Assembly: GCA_029939085.1 (NCBI GenBank)
Contig: JAOZTQ010000037.1
Coordinates: 1-9,902 of the forward strand
DNA from: Candidatus Nanopelagicales bacterium
Lineage (GTDB): Bacteria > Actinomycetota > Actinomycetes > S36-B12 > GCA-2699445
Direction: 5' to 3'
DNA: 9,902 bases
The stretch's first letter is position 1. Every line of letters starts with the position of its first letter. Below, one piece after another: positions 1-7,791 of this stretch. The translations under genes were made by a program, and so were the position numbers. The notes beneath the pieces are model-generated. The model was not told the origin of the DNA and searched no databases. It saw only the letters and a list, made by a program, of their open reading frames with translations.

Positions 1-2
1 TG

Positions 3-389
3 ATCGGCGATAGGGAATATATCGACGGGGGAACCTGGTCGGCCACGAATGTGGATCTCTTAGCCGGACAAGGTCTAGACGAAGTATTTGTTTTGGCGCC
101 TATGGTGTCTTTTCATCTTGATCGCCCGAATGAGCTTTTCACCCGGTTGGAACGTCGCTGGCGGTTGCAGGTGACAAAACGCTGCCTGCGCGAAGCTGAG
201 AAATTGCGTTCAAAAGGATGTCAGGTCACCATCATCGGGCCTGGTCCGGAGGATCTCGAGGCCATGGGTGGGAATGTCATGGATCTACCTCGCCGGATAG
301 ATGTGTTAGAAACCTCGTTGCGAACCAGTGTGCAAGCTCTGCGGGATCCGGAGAACGTGGGACCAGATCATCTTTCGGAAGTCGGGTAA
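3..389 (+). CDS. Patatin-like phospholipase, C-terminal part (5' end outside window)
   Basis: This is the last 128 codons of a gene that enters from the left edge; the frame is open from base 3 and stops with TAA at 387-389. The visible start reads IGDREYIDGGTWSATNVDLL. This matches the region around the DG(G/A) motif of bacterial patatin-like proteins, where the Asp (bases 24-26) is the second member of the Ser-Asp catalytic dyad. The following hydrophobic strand LDEVFVLAPM and a long basic helical tail also fit actinobacterial members. The nucleophile motif GxSxG and the oxyanion loop would lie upstream and cannot be seen. By family, such proteins are lipid acyl hydrolases (esterase or phospholipase A type); the true substrate is unknown. 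A GTG at base 51 could be mistaken for a start, but the catalytic DGG lies before it, so it is internal. A structured spacer follows the stop by 5 bases. Confidence 0.8.
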   Translation: MGDREYIDGGTWSATNVDLLAGQGLDEVFVLAPMVSFHLDRPNELFTRLERRWRLQVTKRCLREAEKLRSKGCQVTIIGPGPEDLEAMGGNVMDLPRRIDVLETSLRTSVQALRDPENVGPDHLSEVG

Positions 390-394
390 CCTCC

Positions 395-459
395 GAGCCC
401 GCTCTCGCACCAGATAAAGAGGTGCGACCTTGGGCTCAGCGGTGCAAGGATGAGGCACC
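395..459 (+). promoter_or_regulatory. Structured leader / possible terminator between patatin gene and pruA
   Basis: The non-coding gap before pruA is almost entirely self-complementary. An outer stem pairs GAGCCC (395-400) with GGGCTC (432-437). Inside it TCGCACC (405-411) pairs perfectly with GGTGCGA (421-427) around the 9-base loop AGATAAAGA; the two stems are separated by a symmetric 4x4 internal loop. A further small hairpin pairs GGTGC (441-445) with GCACC (455-459), again with a 9-base purine-rich loop. Because GCACC and GGTGC each occur twice, alternative pairings are possible. No U-tract follows, so this could be a U-less terminator for the patatin gene or a 5' leader of pruA. Seen directly: the complementarity. 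Inferred: any regulatory role. Confidence 0.45.
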
Positions 460-485
460 AACTTGTGGACTAAACGGAGGACCCG

Positions 486-2114
486 GTGGACGCTGTTTCC
501 AATACCCCGAAGCCCATTAACGAACCGATTCGCAACTACGAACCAGGAAGCCCGCACCGCGATTCGTTACAGCAGCGCTTAGCCGAACTTGATCGGGGTG
601 CGCCGCGCGATTTCGCCCAGTACATCGGTGGGAACTGGCTGCCGGCATCTGGAGAAGAATTTTCTGTCGTGCAACCACATGCCCATGAACGGGTACTCGG
701 CGTCGGTAACGAAAGTATGTCTGCTGATGCTGAGCGGGCTTTGGCTGCGGCTAAGGAGGCGGCGCCCAGTTGGCGCGATTTGGACTTCGACGATCGCGCC
801 GCGATTCTGCTTAAGGCCGCAGATCTCTTGGCGGGACCATGGCGTGACACTCTCAATGCCGCCACGATGCTCGGACAGTCAAAGACGGCCATTCAGGCCG
901 AGATTGATTCGGCCTGTGAGTTGATCGATTTTTGGCGATTCAATGTCGCATTTGCTCGGGATATTTTGGCCGAACAGCCGATCTCCTCTCGGGGCGTATG
1001 GAATCGGAGTGACCATCGCCCGCTCGAAGGATTCGTATACGCAGTTACGCCGTTTAATTTCACAGCAATAGCTGGAAACCTTCCCACCGCGCCTGCCCTG
1101 ATGGGGAACACCGTCATCTGGAAGCCGGCGCCCACCCAGCAGTTCGCGGCTTCACTGCTTATGGAACTTTTGGTGGAGGCCGGTATGCCACCAGGCGTCA
1201 TCAATATGGTCACCGGGTTTGGACCACCCGTATCAGAAGTAGTCCTCAATGATCCGGATCTTGCGGGTATCCATTTCACTGGTTCAACTGCGGTGTTTCA
1301 AAAGCTTTGGCGCTCAGTCGGCAACAATATTGAGAACTATCGGAGTTATCCGCGCATTGTGGGTGAGACCGGCGGCAAAGACTTTGTAATGGTGCACCCG
1401 TCCGCTGACCCAGCCGTTACCGTGACCGCACTAGTCCGTGGTGCCTTTGAGTATCAGGGACAGAAATGCTCGGCTGCATCGCGGGCATACGTGCCACGCA
1501 GTGTGTGGTCGCGGATTCGAGATCAGATCGTCGCCACAACGGAGTCCCTCGATATGGGAAGCGTTTTGAACTTCAGCAACTTCATGTCTGCAGTCATTGA
1601 CCGTCGATCATTCGACAAACTGGCCGCGGTGCAACAACGTGCTGCGGCGGATGATTCAGTCGAAGTTCTTGCCGGTGGTAGTGCCGATGACTCAGAAGGT
1701 TATTTTGTGCGCCCGACCCTTTTGGAGTGCAGCAACCCCGATGCCGAGTATTTTTCGACTGAATATTTCGGTCCTATCCTCTCGGTGCATGTCTACGAGG
1801 ACAGCGATTACGACGCAGTTTTGCAGCAACTAGATGGAGCCTCGCCGTATGCATTGACCGGATCCATCATTGCTCAAGACCGGGCCGCGGTAGTGGATGC
1901 GATGCACCGGCTTCGCTATACCGCTGGAAATTTCTACATAAACGATAAACCGACGGGGGCCGTAGTCGGCCAACAACCGTTTGGTGGTGCTCGTGCGTCC
2001 GGAACCAACGATAAGGCCGGGGCCGCGCAAAACTTGATGCGATGGACTAGCACGCGTTCGATTAAGGAAACCTTTGACCCACCCATCGATCATCGCTACC
2101 CACATATGGAGTGA
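486..2114 (+). CDS. pruA: L-glutamate-gamma-semialdehyde dehydrogenase (1-pyrroline-5-carboxylate dehydrogenase)
   Basis: The product (542 aa) oxidises L-glutamate-gamma-semialdehyde, in equilibrium with 1-pyrroline-5-carboxylate, to glutamate with NAD+; this is the second step of proline catabolism and also drains ornithine/arginine breakdown. It is a cytosolic ALDH-superfamily enzyme. Visible motifs: the PFNF segment with the oxyanion Asn191, WKPAP with the NAD-binding Lys213, FTGST at 264-268, the general-base Glu294 in GETGGK, the nucleophile Cys328 in GQKCSA, and PFGGARASGTNDKAG near 498-512. The length fits the monofunctional PruA group (TIGR01236-like), not the PutA fusion; no proline dehydrogenase domain or gene is in the window. 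The GTG start is supported by GGAGG at 476-480 with 5-base spacing and by the N-terminus MDAVSNTPKPINEP, typical of actinobacterial PruA. All catalytic residues are present. The next gene converges on it. Confidence 0.96.
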   Translation: MDAVSNTPKPINEPIRNYEPGSPHRDSLQQRLAELDRGAPRDFAQYIGGNWLPASGEEFSVVQPHAHERVLGVGNESMSADAERALAAAKEAAPSWRDLDFDDRAAILLKAADLLAGPWRDTLNAATMLGQSKTAIQAEIDSACELIDFWRFNVAFARDILAEQPISSRGVWNRSDHRPLEGFVYAVTPFNFTAIAGNLPTAPALMGNTVIWKPAPTQQFAASLLMELLVEAGMPPGVINMVTGFGPPVSEVVLNDPDLAGIHFTGSTAVFQKLWRSVGNNIENYRSYPRIVGETGGKDFVMVHPSADPAVTVTALVRGAFEYQGQKCSAASRAYVPRSVWSRIRDQIVATTESLDMGSVLNFSNFMSAVIDRRSFDKLAAVQQRAAADDSVEVLAGGSADDSEGYFVRPTLLECSNPDAEYFSTEYFGPILSVHVYEDSDYDAVLQQLDGASPYALTGSIIAQDRAAVVDAMHRLRYTAGNFYINDKPTGAVVGQQPFGGARASGTNDKAGAAQNLMRWTSTRSIKETFDPPIDHRYPHME

Positions 2115-2250
2115 TCGCGAGTAACCAGAGGTGTGAGGGCGCGCCAGGTAGAACTGGATCAACAGAAGTCATCGCGACTTTGGCCCAGCGTTCTGACCGA
2201 GGGTTATGTAGGACTGCTCGCTAACTTCGTGAATCCGCACTCGTGCGAAA

Positions 2251-2265
2251 GTCCGAGACTCGGAC
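2251..2265 (-). terminator. Small hairpin at the convergent pruA / DUF2505 junction
   Basis: A perfect odd palindrome, GTCCGAGACTCGGAC, can fold into a 6-bp stem with a 3-base loop. On the minus strand it lies just past the stop codon of the DUF2505 gene and is followed by TTT, so it best fits a short intrinsic terminator of that gene. It could also slow transcription coming out of pruA, but on the plus strand no T-run follows. The stem is short and the T-tract minimal, so the call is tentative. The rest of the 2115-2272 gap shows no gene. Confidence 0.4.
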
Positions 2266-2272
2266 CCGAGCA

Positions 2273-2767
2273 CTAGCCTCGCGCGAGCCACTCCTTGCCG
2301 ACTTTATTTTCTTTGTCGAGATACTTATCGGTCCAATCTACGGCTACCCCTTCGATCTTTCCGCCCACAAAAGCGACTGTGCACTTCACCTGCGCCACAC
2401 TTCGCACAAGGGTTCCGTCCCCATCCGGTTCGACTGTGATTGTGCCCTGCATTGAGATCGGGTTATCGCCGAAATCAGCGAGATATTCCGCCGATCGAGT
2501 TTCACCACTGGGATCTTTCCACCGTTGTGTCTCGGTGATGGTGATTGAGTCACCCACGAATTTTTTTGCAAAACCTGGCAGCTTGGCGGGTAGGACCCTT
2601 CGACAAACGAGGGTTGTGCCCCCATCTTCCTGAAGAGTTTCGACAGATACTTCGGTTGCGCCTGCCGCCGTGCACTTCTCCTGGACGAACTCTTCATTGA
2701 GCAACATGTCCCAGACCTGCTCTGGTGTCGCGTCATAACGCTGAGTTTTCTCAAGCTTCTTGGTCAT
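2273..2767 (-). CDS. DUF2505 family protein (SRPBCC / START-like ligand-binding fold)
   Basis: The product is 164 aa and looks soluble, with no signal peptide or membrane segment. The opening KLEKTQRYDATPEQVWDMLL has the pattern of SRPBCC-fold proteins: a first beta strand and then the P-x-x-V-W helix. Alternating strands follow (for example TTLVCRRVLP and SITITETQRW), then GTITVEPDGDGTLVRSVAQV, and a C-terminal amphipathic helix region ending KVGKEWLARG. This layout and length fit the actinobacterial DUF2505 family, whose members have no settled biochemical function; the fold forms a hydrophobic cavity for a ligand. No catalytic residues can be assigned. The ATG at 2765-2767 is supported by GGAG (2773-2776 on the plus strand) with 5-base spacing. 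The gene is divergent from the glutamate dehydrogenase gene (119-base gap) and convergent with pruA. A ligand-sensing or carrier role is only a guess. Confidence 0.75.
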   Translation of the reverse strand: MTKKLEKTQRYDATPEQVWDMLLNEEFVQEKCTAAGATEVSVETLQEDGGTTLVCRRVLPAKLPGFAKKFVGDSITITETQRWKDPSGETRSAEYLADFGDNPISMQGTITVEPDGDGTLVRSVAQVKCTVAFVGGKIEGVAVDWTDKYLDKENKVGKEWLARG

Positions 2768-2839
2768 GTTGTCTCCAAGTCGGGAATATCTGACTAAAGC
2801 ATGCCGTAGGTGGTCGAATATTTCTCGTAAGCGGCGGGA

Positions 2840-2853
2840 CCGGTAAAGACCGG
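2840..2853. promoter_or_regulatory. Candidate operator in the DUF2505 / gdh divergent promoter region
   Basis: The 119-base divergent gap contains the inverted repeat CCGGT-AAAG-ACCGG. Read another way, GACCGG occurs twice (2838-2843 and 2848-2853) exactly 10 bases apart, i.e. on the same helical face. It lies about 22 bases before the proposed -10 hexamer of gdh, where a bound dimer would overlap the -35 zone. The symmetry is seen in the sequence; binding by a regulator is inference, and short CCGG-based repeats can arise by chance. Confidence 0.3.
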
Positions 2854-2874
2854 CAACCGTAGTGGAGGCGAGGA

Positions 2875-2880
2875 TAGGCT
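2875..2880 (+). promoter_or_regulatory. Probable -10 element of a leaderless gdh promoter
   Basis: TAGGCT fits the actinobacterial housekeeping -10 pattern TANNNT. Only six bases separate it from the ATG at 2887, which places the expected transcription start on or next to the A of the start codon. No well-placed Shine-Dalgarno is present: the nearest GGAGG (2864-2868) is 18 bases away. A leaderless mRNA, common in actinobacteria, explains both facts. No convincing -35 hexamer is seen. Confidence 0.55.
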
Positions 2881-2886
2881 CGGATC

Positions 2887-5800
2887 ATGACAGTCCGACC
2901 GCCGCCGTTGGACTTTAGTGCGACGGGCGGAACCGAGGAGCGGGTGCGAGCGGATGCCATCGCGGCAGCCGTAGCCGAGGGAAGATCGCTTGGCGGCGAG
3001 ACGGTTCCGGACTTGACTGAATACTTAGTTGAATTCTTTGCCAATGTCGCGGCATTCGACCTGCAAGAAAGTGATCCAGTTGACTTATTAGGTCTGGCTC
3101 TCTCCCAGCGTCAACTCGCGCAAGTGCGAGCGAACGGTGAAGCGTTGCTACGTGTCTATAACCCAACTATTGCCGAACACGGTTGGTCGAATGGACACAC
3201 TGTGGTGGAGGCAGTTGTTGACGACTCACCATTCCTTGTTGACTCACTATCAGCGGCGCTAGCTGGTGCTGGGCGGTCGATACACCTCGTAATCCACCCT
3301 CGATTTCAGGTAGCACGAGATGACAGCGGAGAACTTCAATCGACGGCCGCACCTGACGCTGAGTCGGACCAAGATCTTGAGTCGTGGATTCACATAGATA
3401 TCGATCGAGAGTCTGACGCTGATGAACTGTCTGCCCTAGAGGAGGCTTTGGCCGCTGTTCTAGTCGATGTACGTTCTGCAGTTGAAGACTGGGGTCCGAT
3501 GCGGGAGCGAGCCGCTGCTATTGCGCGGGAGCTGATCGACAGCAATGTCGACAAAGTTGATGCTCTTGATCGTGAGGAAGCAGCTACATTCCTCGCCTGG
3601 CTGGCCGATGGAAATTTCACTTTTTTGGGTTATAGAAATTACGACGTAGTTAAAGAAGGTGATGAGCAATCGCTAGCTGTGGTCCCAGGAAGTGGTCTAG
3701 GTATAACCCGTGGTGGTGATGAACGTCGACGCTTACTCTCGCAGTTGCCAGCGGCTGTGCAGGAGCGCGCACTTGAACAGACGCCACTACTTCTTACGAA
3801 GGCGAATTCCAAGTCCCGAGTTCATCGGTCTGCCTTCCTTGATTACGTGGGCGTAAAGCGCTTTGACGATTCAGGATCAGTTATCGGCGAGCATCGATTC
3901 CTTGGTCTTTATGCTGCATCGGCTTATACGCACAGCGTGGAAGGAATTCCGGTTCTGCGTGCCAAAGTGAAGAAAGTGGCGGAGCTCAGCGGCTTTGCCC
4001 CTGATTCACACAGCGGTAAAGACCTACAGCTCTTTCTGGAAACGTATCCGCGTGATGAGTTATTTCAAGTGACCGTCGCAGAGTTGTACGCCACGGCGGT
4101 TGCGGTGCTGCAGATTCAGGAGCGTCGCCGGGTTCGACTTTTTCTCCGTCGAGATGCCTACGAGCGATTTATGTCATGTCTGGTGTATTTGCCACGTGAC
4201 CGGTACACGACTCAAGTGCGTTTGCAGATCGAGAGTATTCTTTGCGATGCACTCAATGGCTCCTCAGCCGAATATCAGACGCGGGTATCGGAAAGCGTCC
4301 TGGCCCGACTGCATTTTGTGGTGCGAGTGGCACCCGGTGAGAATCTTCCGGTACCAGATCAACAGCTCTTGGAGCGCGAGATTGTGGCGGCGGTTCGATC
4401 GTGGGAGGACTCCTTCGATGAAGAGCTGGTAGACGCTATTGGGGAAGAGGAGGGCGCGCAACTAGCCGCGCGTTTTCGCGGCGCGATCCCTGAGGCCTAT
4501 AAAGAGGCTTTCGCGGCTCGAACCGGAGTCGCCGATGTGCGCCAACTTGACCAACTCAAACAGGGTGAGATGGTCCTCAACCTGTATCGACCCTATGAAG
4601 TTGATGATCGGCACCGTCGACTGAAGATTTACCGATCAGGCGATGCGCTGTCTTTATCTCTGATCTTGCCAATCCTGCAAAATATGGGTGTTCATGTCAT
4701 CGATGAGCGTCCCTTCACTCTGCCGGTGAGTGACGATGTTCCTTACCGCATTTACGATTTGGGCCTCGAGTTTCCCGACGATCAGCATGCTGATCACGAG
4801 AGTCTGAAGAAACGGTTCGAGGAGACCTTCCTGGCGATTTGGTCAGGTCGAGCGGAGAATGATGGCTTCAATTCGCTGGTCTTGCGTGCTGCGCTGCAAT
4901 GGCAAGAGGTTGTGGTGCTTCGGGCAATGATGCGGTACTTGCGCCAGGCCAATCTGTCTTTCTCTCAGTCCTATATCGAAGAGGTGTTGATCAAGAACCC
5001 GGGCGTGACCGCTTCACTTGTGGACTTGTTCCGAACCCGTTTCGATCCGGCGGTCGAATCCGAGAGAGAAAAACGCTCCAGCGAACTTGAGCAGTCGATT
5101 CTGGAGCGGATCGATGCCATCGCCTCACTCGACGCCGATCGCATCCTGAGATTTCTGCTCTCCCTGATCGTGCATTGCGTACGCACGACATTTTTTCAAA
5201 ACCATGATTCGCTTTCCCCGCTGCAAGTGGCATTCAAGTTCTTGCCCCGCGAAATCCCGGGCTTACCGGAGCCCCGCCCAATGTTCGAAATCTGGGTGTA
5301 TTCGCCGGTTGTTGAAGGGGTACATCTGCGTTTCGGATCAGTCGCACGTGGTGGACTGCGCTGGAGTGATCGAAGAGAAGATTTTCGAACTGAAATCCTT
5401 GGATTAGTGAAGGCCCAGGAAGTGAAAAATACCGTCATCGTTCCGGATGGGGCGAAGGGCGGATTTATTGCTAAGCAACTCCCAGATGCTTCCGACCGAG
5501 AGGGTTTCGTGGCAGCTGGTAAACACGCATACGTTCGGTTTATCTCTGGCTTACTCGACCTCACCGACAATCGTGTCTCGGGTGAGGTTGTTCCACCTAC
5601 CGATGTTGTGCGCCACGACGGTGACGATCCATATCTGGTGGTTGCTGCAGACAAGGGAACTGCAACATTTTCAGATCTCGCTAACTCCATAGCTGAGGAA
5701 TACGAGTTCTGGTTAGGAGATGCGTTCGCTTCCGGAGGCTCTGATGGCTACGACCACAAACTGATGGGCATCACGGCCCGCGGTGCTTGGGAATCAGTTA

Positions 5801-7758
5801 AACGGCATTTTCGGGAAATGGACATCGATACCCAGACGCAAGAATTCACGTGTGTCGGCATCGGGGACATGAGCGGCGATGTATTCGGCAACGGTATGTT
5901 GCTGAGTCGCCACATCCGATTGATTGCCGCCTTCGATCATCGGCATATCTTTATTGATCCCAAGCCGGATGCGAGTTCATCCTTCCGAGAGCGAGAGCGA
6001 ATGTTTCAACTCGCTCGATCCTCATGGGATGACTACGACCGCAACGTAATTTCCGATGGAGGTGGAGTTTTCTCTCGGGCCGCAAAGTCGATCCCGATTA
6101 GTGATGAGATCCGTGAGGCTTTGTCGCTGTCGACCGATGCCAACTCACTGAGTCCGGCGGAACTCATCAAGGGAATCCTTTGCTCTGAGGCACAGTTGCT
6201 GTGGAACGGTGGCATCGGAACTTACGTCAAGTCAGAGCACGAGACCAATGTGGATGTTGGCGACAAAGCAAATGACTCGGTCAGAGTAAACGGTAATGAG
6301 CTTCGAGTGGCTGTCGTAGGAGAGGGCGGAAATCTTGGCCTAACTCAACCGGGACGGATCGAAGCTGCCCTCAATGGAGTCCGACTCAATACCGATGCCA
6401 TAGACAACTCGGCCGGTGTGGACACATCTGATCACGAAGTAAATATCAAGATCTTGCTCAGTGACGTGATTCAGTCCGGTGATCTCACTATGAAGCAACG
6501 AAATGAAATGCTGAGTGCGATGACCGATGAGGTTTCCGCTCTAGTCCTTGACGACAACTATGCGCAGAATTTGGTTCTCGGCACCGCCAGGGCGCAAGCA
6601 CCGGCTATGTTGCCGGTTCATCAACGTTTGATTCAACAGTGGGTTGCTGATGGCGTGGTGGATCGCAAACTTGAGTCGTTGCCCACAGATGAGGAGATAG
6701 CGGAGCGATTGGCTCTACACCAGGGACTAACGTCACCAGAGTTGAGCGTTTTATTGGCGTACTCCAAAATGACTTTGAGTACGTCTCTGGAACATACGGA
6801 TATTTCCGCAGAACCGTATTACCGACCGGTTCTAGCGAAATACTTTCCGGAGCAGTTGACAGATCGATTTGCCGATCGACTTTCACAACATCCACTAGCG
6901 GCTGGGATTATCCGCACGGCGGTCGTGAACGAAACCGTGAATCATGGCGGTATCGGGTTTGTCTTCCGAGTAAGTGAGGAAACCGGCGCACAACCGCTCG
7001 AGGTTGTACATGGCTTCGCTTTCACGCGGGATGTCTTCGACTTATCCGAACTATGGCGACAGACCTCGGCTTTGGACAACAAAGTGTCGACGACCGCACA
7101 AACTTCGGTGCACCTCGAAGTAAGACGTCTACTTGATCGAACCACGAGGTGGTTAGTCCAGACCTACGGTTCGGGCATCAACCTAGCGACGGAGGTACCA
7201 CGGTATTCACCTATAGTCGCGGAGCTTGGTCCACAACTTCCGGACATGCTGCGGGGTGGAGAACTGCGACGGCTGCAGTCCATCGCGGCAAGACTTGTCG
7301 GCCAAGGTATTCCGGAGGATCTAGCAACGCTCGCGGCTTCCCTGTTGTACCGATTTAGTTTGCTTGACGTTGCCCGGATTGCCGAGCGGACTGACTCACA
7401 ACCAGAACCCACGGCTCGCCTGTATTTCGCGGTAAGTGAGCACTATGAAGTCGATGAGTTCCTTACTCGGATATCCGGTCTGCCTCGAGAGGACAGGTGG
7501 GATGCATTAGCCCGCCAGGCTATGCGAAGTGACCTCTACCAGGTGCTGGCATCTCTGACGGCACAAATCGAGCGGGCAACCGACAGCGCCTCGACTGCTG
7601 AAGACCGAATTGGGCAGTGGGAAGAAGCGAACTTTGCTGAGACATCCCGGGTTAAGGCAACATTGCGTCAGATTTCACTCTTGGAGCGACACGATCTTGC
7701 CTCCCTGAGCGTCGCGTTACGTGCCATGCGAACGTTGGTGGCTCAGTCACGGTCGTAA
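2887..7758 (+). CDS. gdh: NAD-dependent glutamate dehydrogenase, large (GDH-180) class
   Basis: The product (1623 aa) has the length of the ~180-kDa NAD-GDH class (Bac_GDH, as in Streptomyces clavuligerus and mycobacteria). It oxidatively deaminates glutamate to 2-oxoglutarate and ammonium, making NADH. The N-terminal half has the ACT-like regulatory segments of the class: DPVDLLGLALS (63-73), VVEAVVDDSPFLVDSL (106-121), VIHPRF (135-140), FTFLGYRNYD (244-253), and a further one from about 562 to 610. The catalytic region follows: ARGGLRWSDRREDF (820-833), then VKAQEVKNTVIVPDGAKGGF with Lys842 and Lys857, the nucleotide-binding GIGDMSGDVFGNGML (991-1005), NGGIGTYVK (1107-1115), and VVGEGGNLGLTQ (1143-1154). 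The last ~370 residues are the helical C-terminal domain. No key segment is missing. In mycobacteria and relatives this enzyme is inhibited by the FHA protein GarA/OdhI; whether that holds here cannot be told. The ATG lacks a good Shine-Dalgarno and appears leaderless. It is separated from pruA, its metabolic partner, by an opposite-strand gene. Confidence 0.95.
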   Translation: MTVRPPPLDFSATGGTEERVRADAIAAAVAEGRSLGGETVPDLTEYLVEFFANVAAFDLQESDPVDLLGLALSQRQLAQVRANGEALLRVYNPTIAEHGWSNGHTVVEAVVDDSPFLVDSLSAALAGAGRSIHLVIHPRFQVARDDSGELQSTAAPDAESDQDLESWIHIDIDRESDADELSALEEALAAVLVDVRSAVEDWGPMRERAAAIARELIDSNVDKVDALDREEAATFLAWLADGNFTFLGYRNYDVVKEGDEQSLAVVPGSGLGITRGGDERRRLLSQLPAAVQERALEQTPLLLTKANSKSRVHRSAFLDYVGVKRFDDSGSVIGEHRFLGLYAASAYTHSVEGIPVLRAKVKKVAELSGFAPDSHSGKDLQLFLETYPRDELFQVTVAELYATAVAVLQIQERRRVRLFLRRDAYERFMSCLVYLPRDRYTTQVRLQIESILCDALNGSSAEYQTRVSESVLARLHFVVRVAPGENLPVPDQQLLEREIVAAVRSWEDSFDEELVDAIGEEEGAQLAARFRGAIPEAYKEAFAARTGVADVRQLDQLKQGEMVLNLYRPYEVDDRHRRLKIYRSGDALSLSLILPILQNMGVHVIDERPFTLPVSDDVPYRIYDLGLEFPDDQHADHESLKKRFEETFLAIWSGRAENDGFNSLVLRAALQWQEVVVLRAMMRYLRQANLSFSQSYIEEVLIKNPGVTASLVDLFRTRFDPAVESEREKRSSELEQSILERIDAIASLDADRILRFLLSLIVHCVRTTFFQNHDSLSPLQVAFKFLPREIPGLPEPRPMFEIWVYSPVVEGVHLRFGSVARGGLRWSDRREDFRTEILGLVKAQEVKNTVIVPDGAKGGFIAKQLPDASDREGFVAAGKHAYVRFISGLLDLTDNRVSGEVVPPTDVVRHDGDDPYLVVAADKGTATFSDLANSIAEEYEFWLGDAFASGGSDGYDHKLMGITARGAWESVKRHFREMDIDTQTQEFTCVGIGDMSGDVFGNGMLLSRHIRLIAAFDHRHIFIDPKPDASSSFRERERMFQLARSSWDDYDRNVISDGGGVFSRAAKSIPISDEIREALSLSTDANSLSPAELIKGILCSEAQLLWNGGIGTYVKSEHETNVDVGDKANDSVRVNGNELRVAVVGEGGNLGLTQPGRIEAALNGVRLNTDAIDNSAGVDTSDHEVNIKILLSDVIQSGDLTMKQRNEMLSAMTDEVSALVLDDNYAQNLVLGTARAQAPAMLPVHQRLIQQWVADGVVDRKLESLPTDEEIAERLALHQGLTSPELSVLLAYSKMTLSTSLEHTDISAEPYYRPVLAKYFPEQLTDRFADRLSQHPLAAGIIRTAVVNETVNHGGIGFVFRVSEETGAQPLEVVHGFAFTRDVFDLSELWRQTSALDNKVSTTAQTSVHLEVRRLLDRTTRWLVQTYGSGINLATEVPRYSPIVAELGPQLPDMLRGGELRRLQSIAARLVGQGIPEDLATLAASLLYRFSLLDVARIAERTDSQPEPTARLYFAVSEHYEVDEFLTRISGLPREDRWDALARQAMRSDLYQVLASLTAQIERATDSASTAEDRIGQWEEANFAETSRVKATLRQISLLERHDLASLSVALRAMRTLVAQSRS

Positions 7759-7778
7759 GGGCTTGTCGAACTCTGCCG

Positions 7779-7784
7779 TACCCT
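7779..7784 (+). promoter_or_regulatory. Possible -10 element for prfB
   Basis: TACCCT matches TANNNT and lies 7 bases before the GTG start of prfB. No Shine-Dalgarno of more than three bases is seen upstream of that GTG. This suggests a leaderless prfB transcript starting in the 33-base gap after gdh. The alternative is read-through from gdh with weak or coupled initiation. No -35 box is visible, so confidence is limited. Confidence 0.35.
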
Positions 7785-7791
7785 GAGACGT

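Noticed and set aside
5196..5690. 164-codon open frame on the minus strand inside gdh
   Set aside because: It is opposite a conserved catalytic part of NAD-GDH; the translation is low-complexity (Ser/Arg/Pro rich), with no recognisable domain. A shadow frame.
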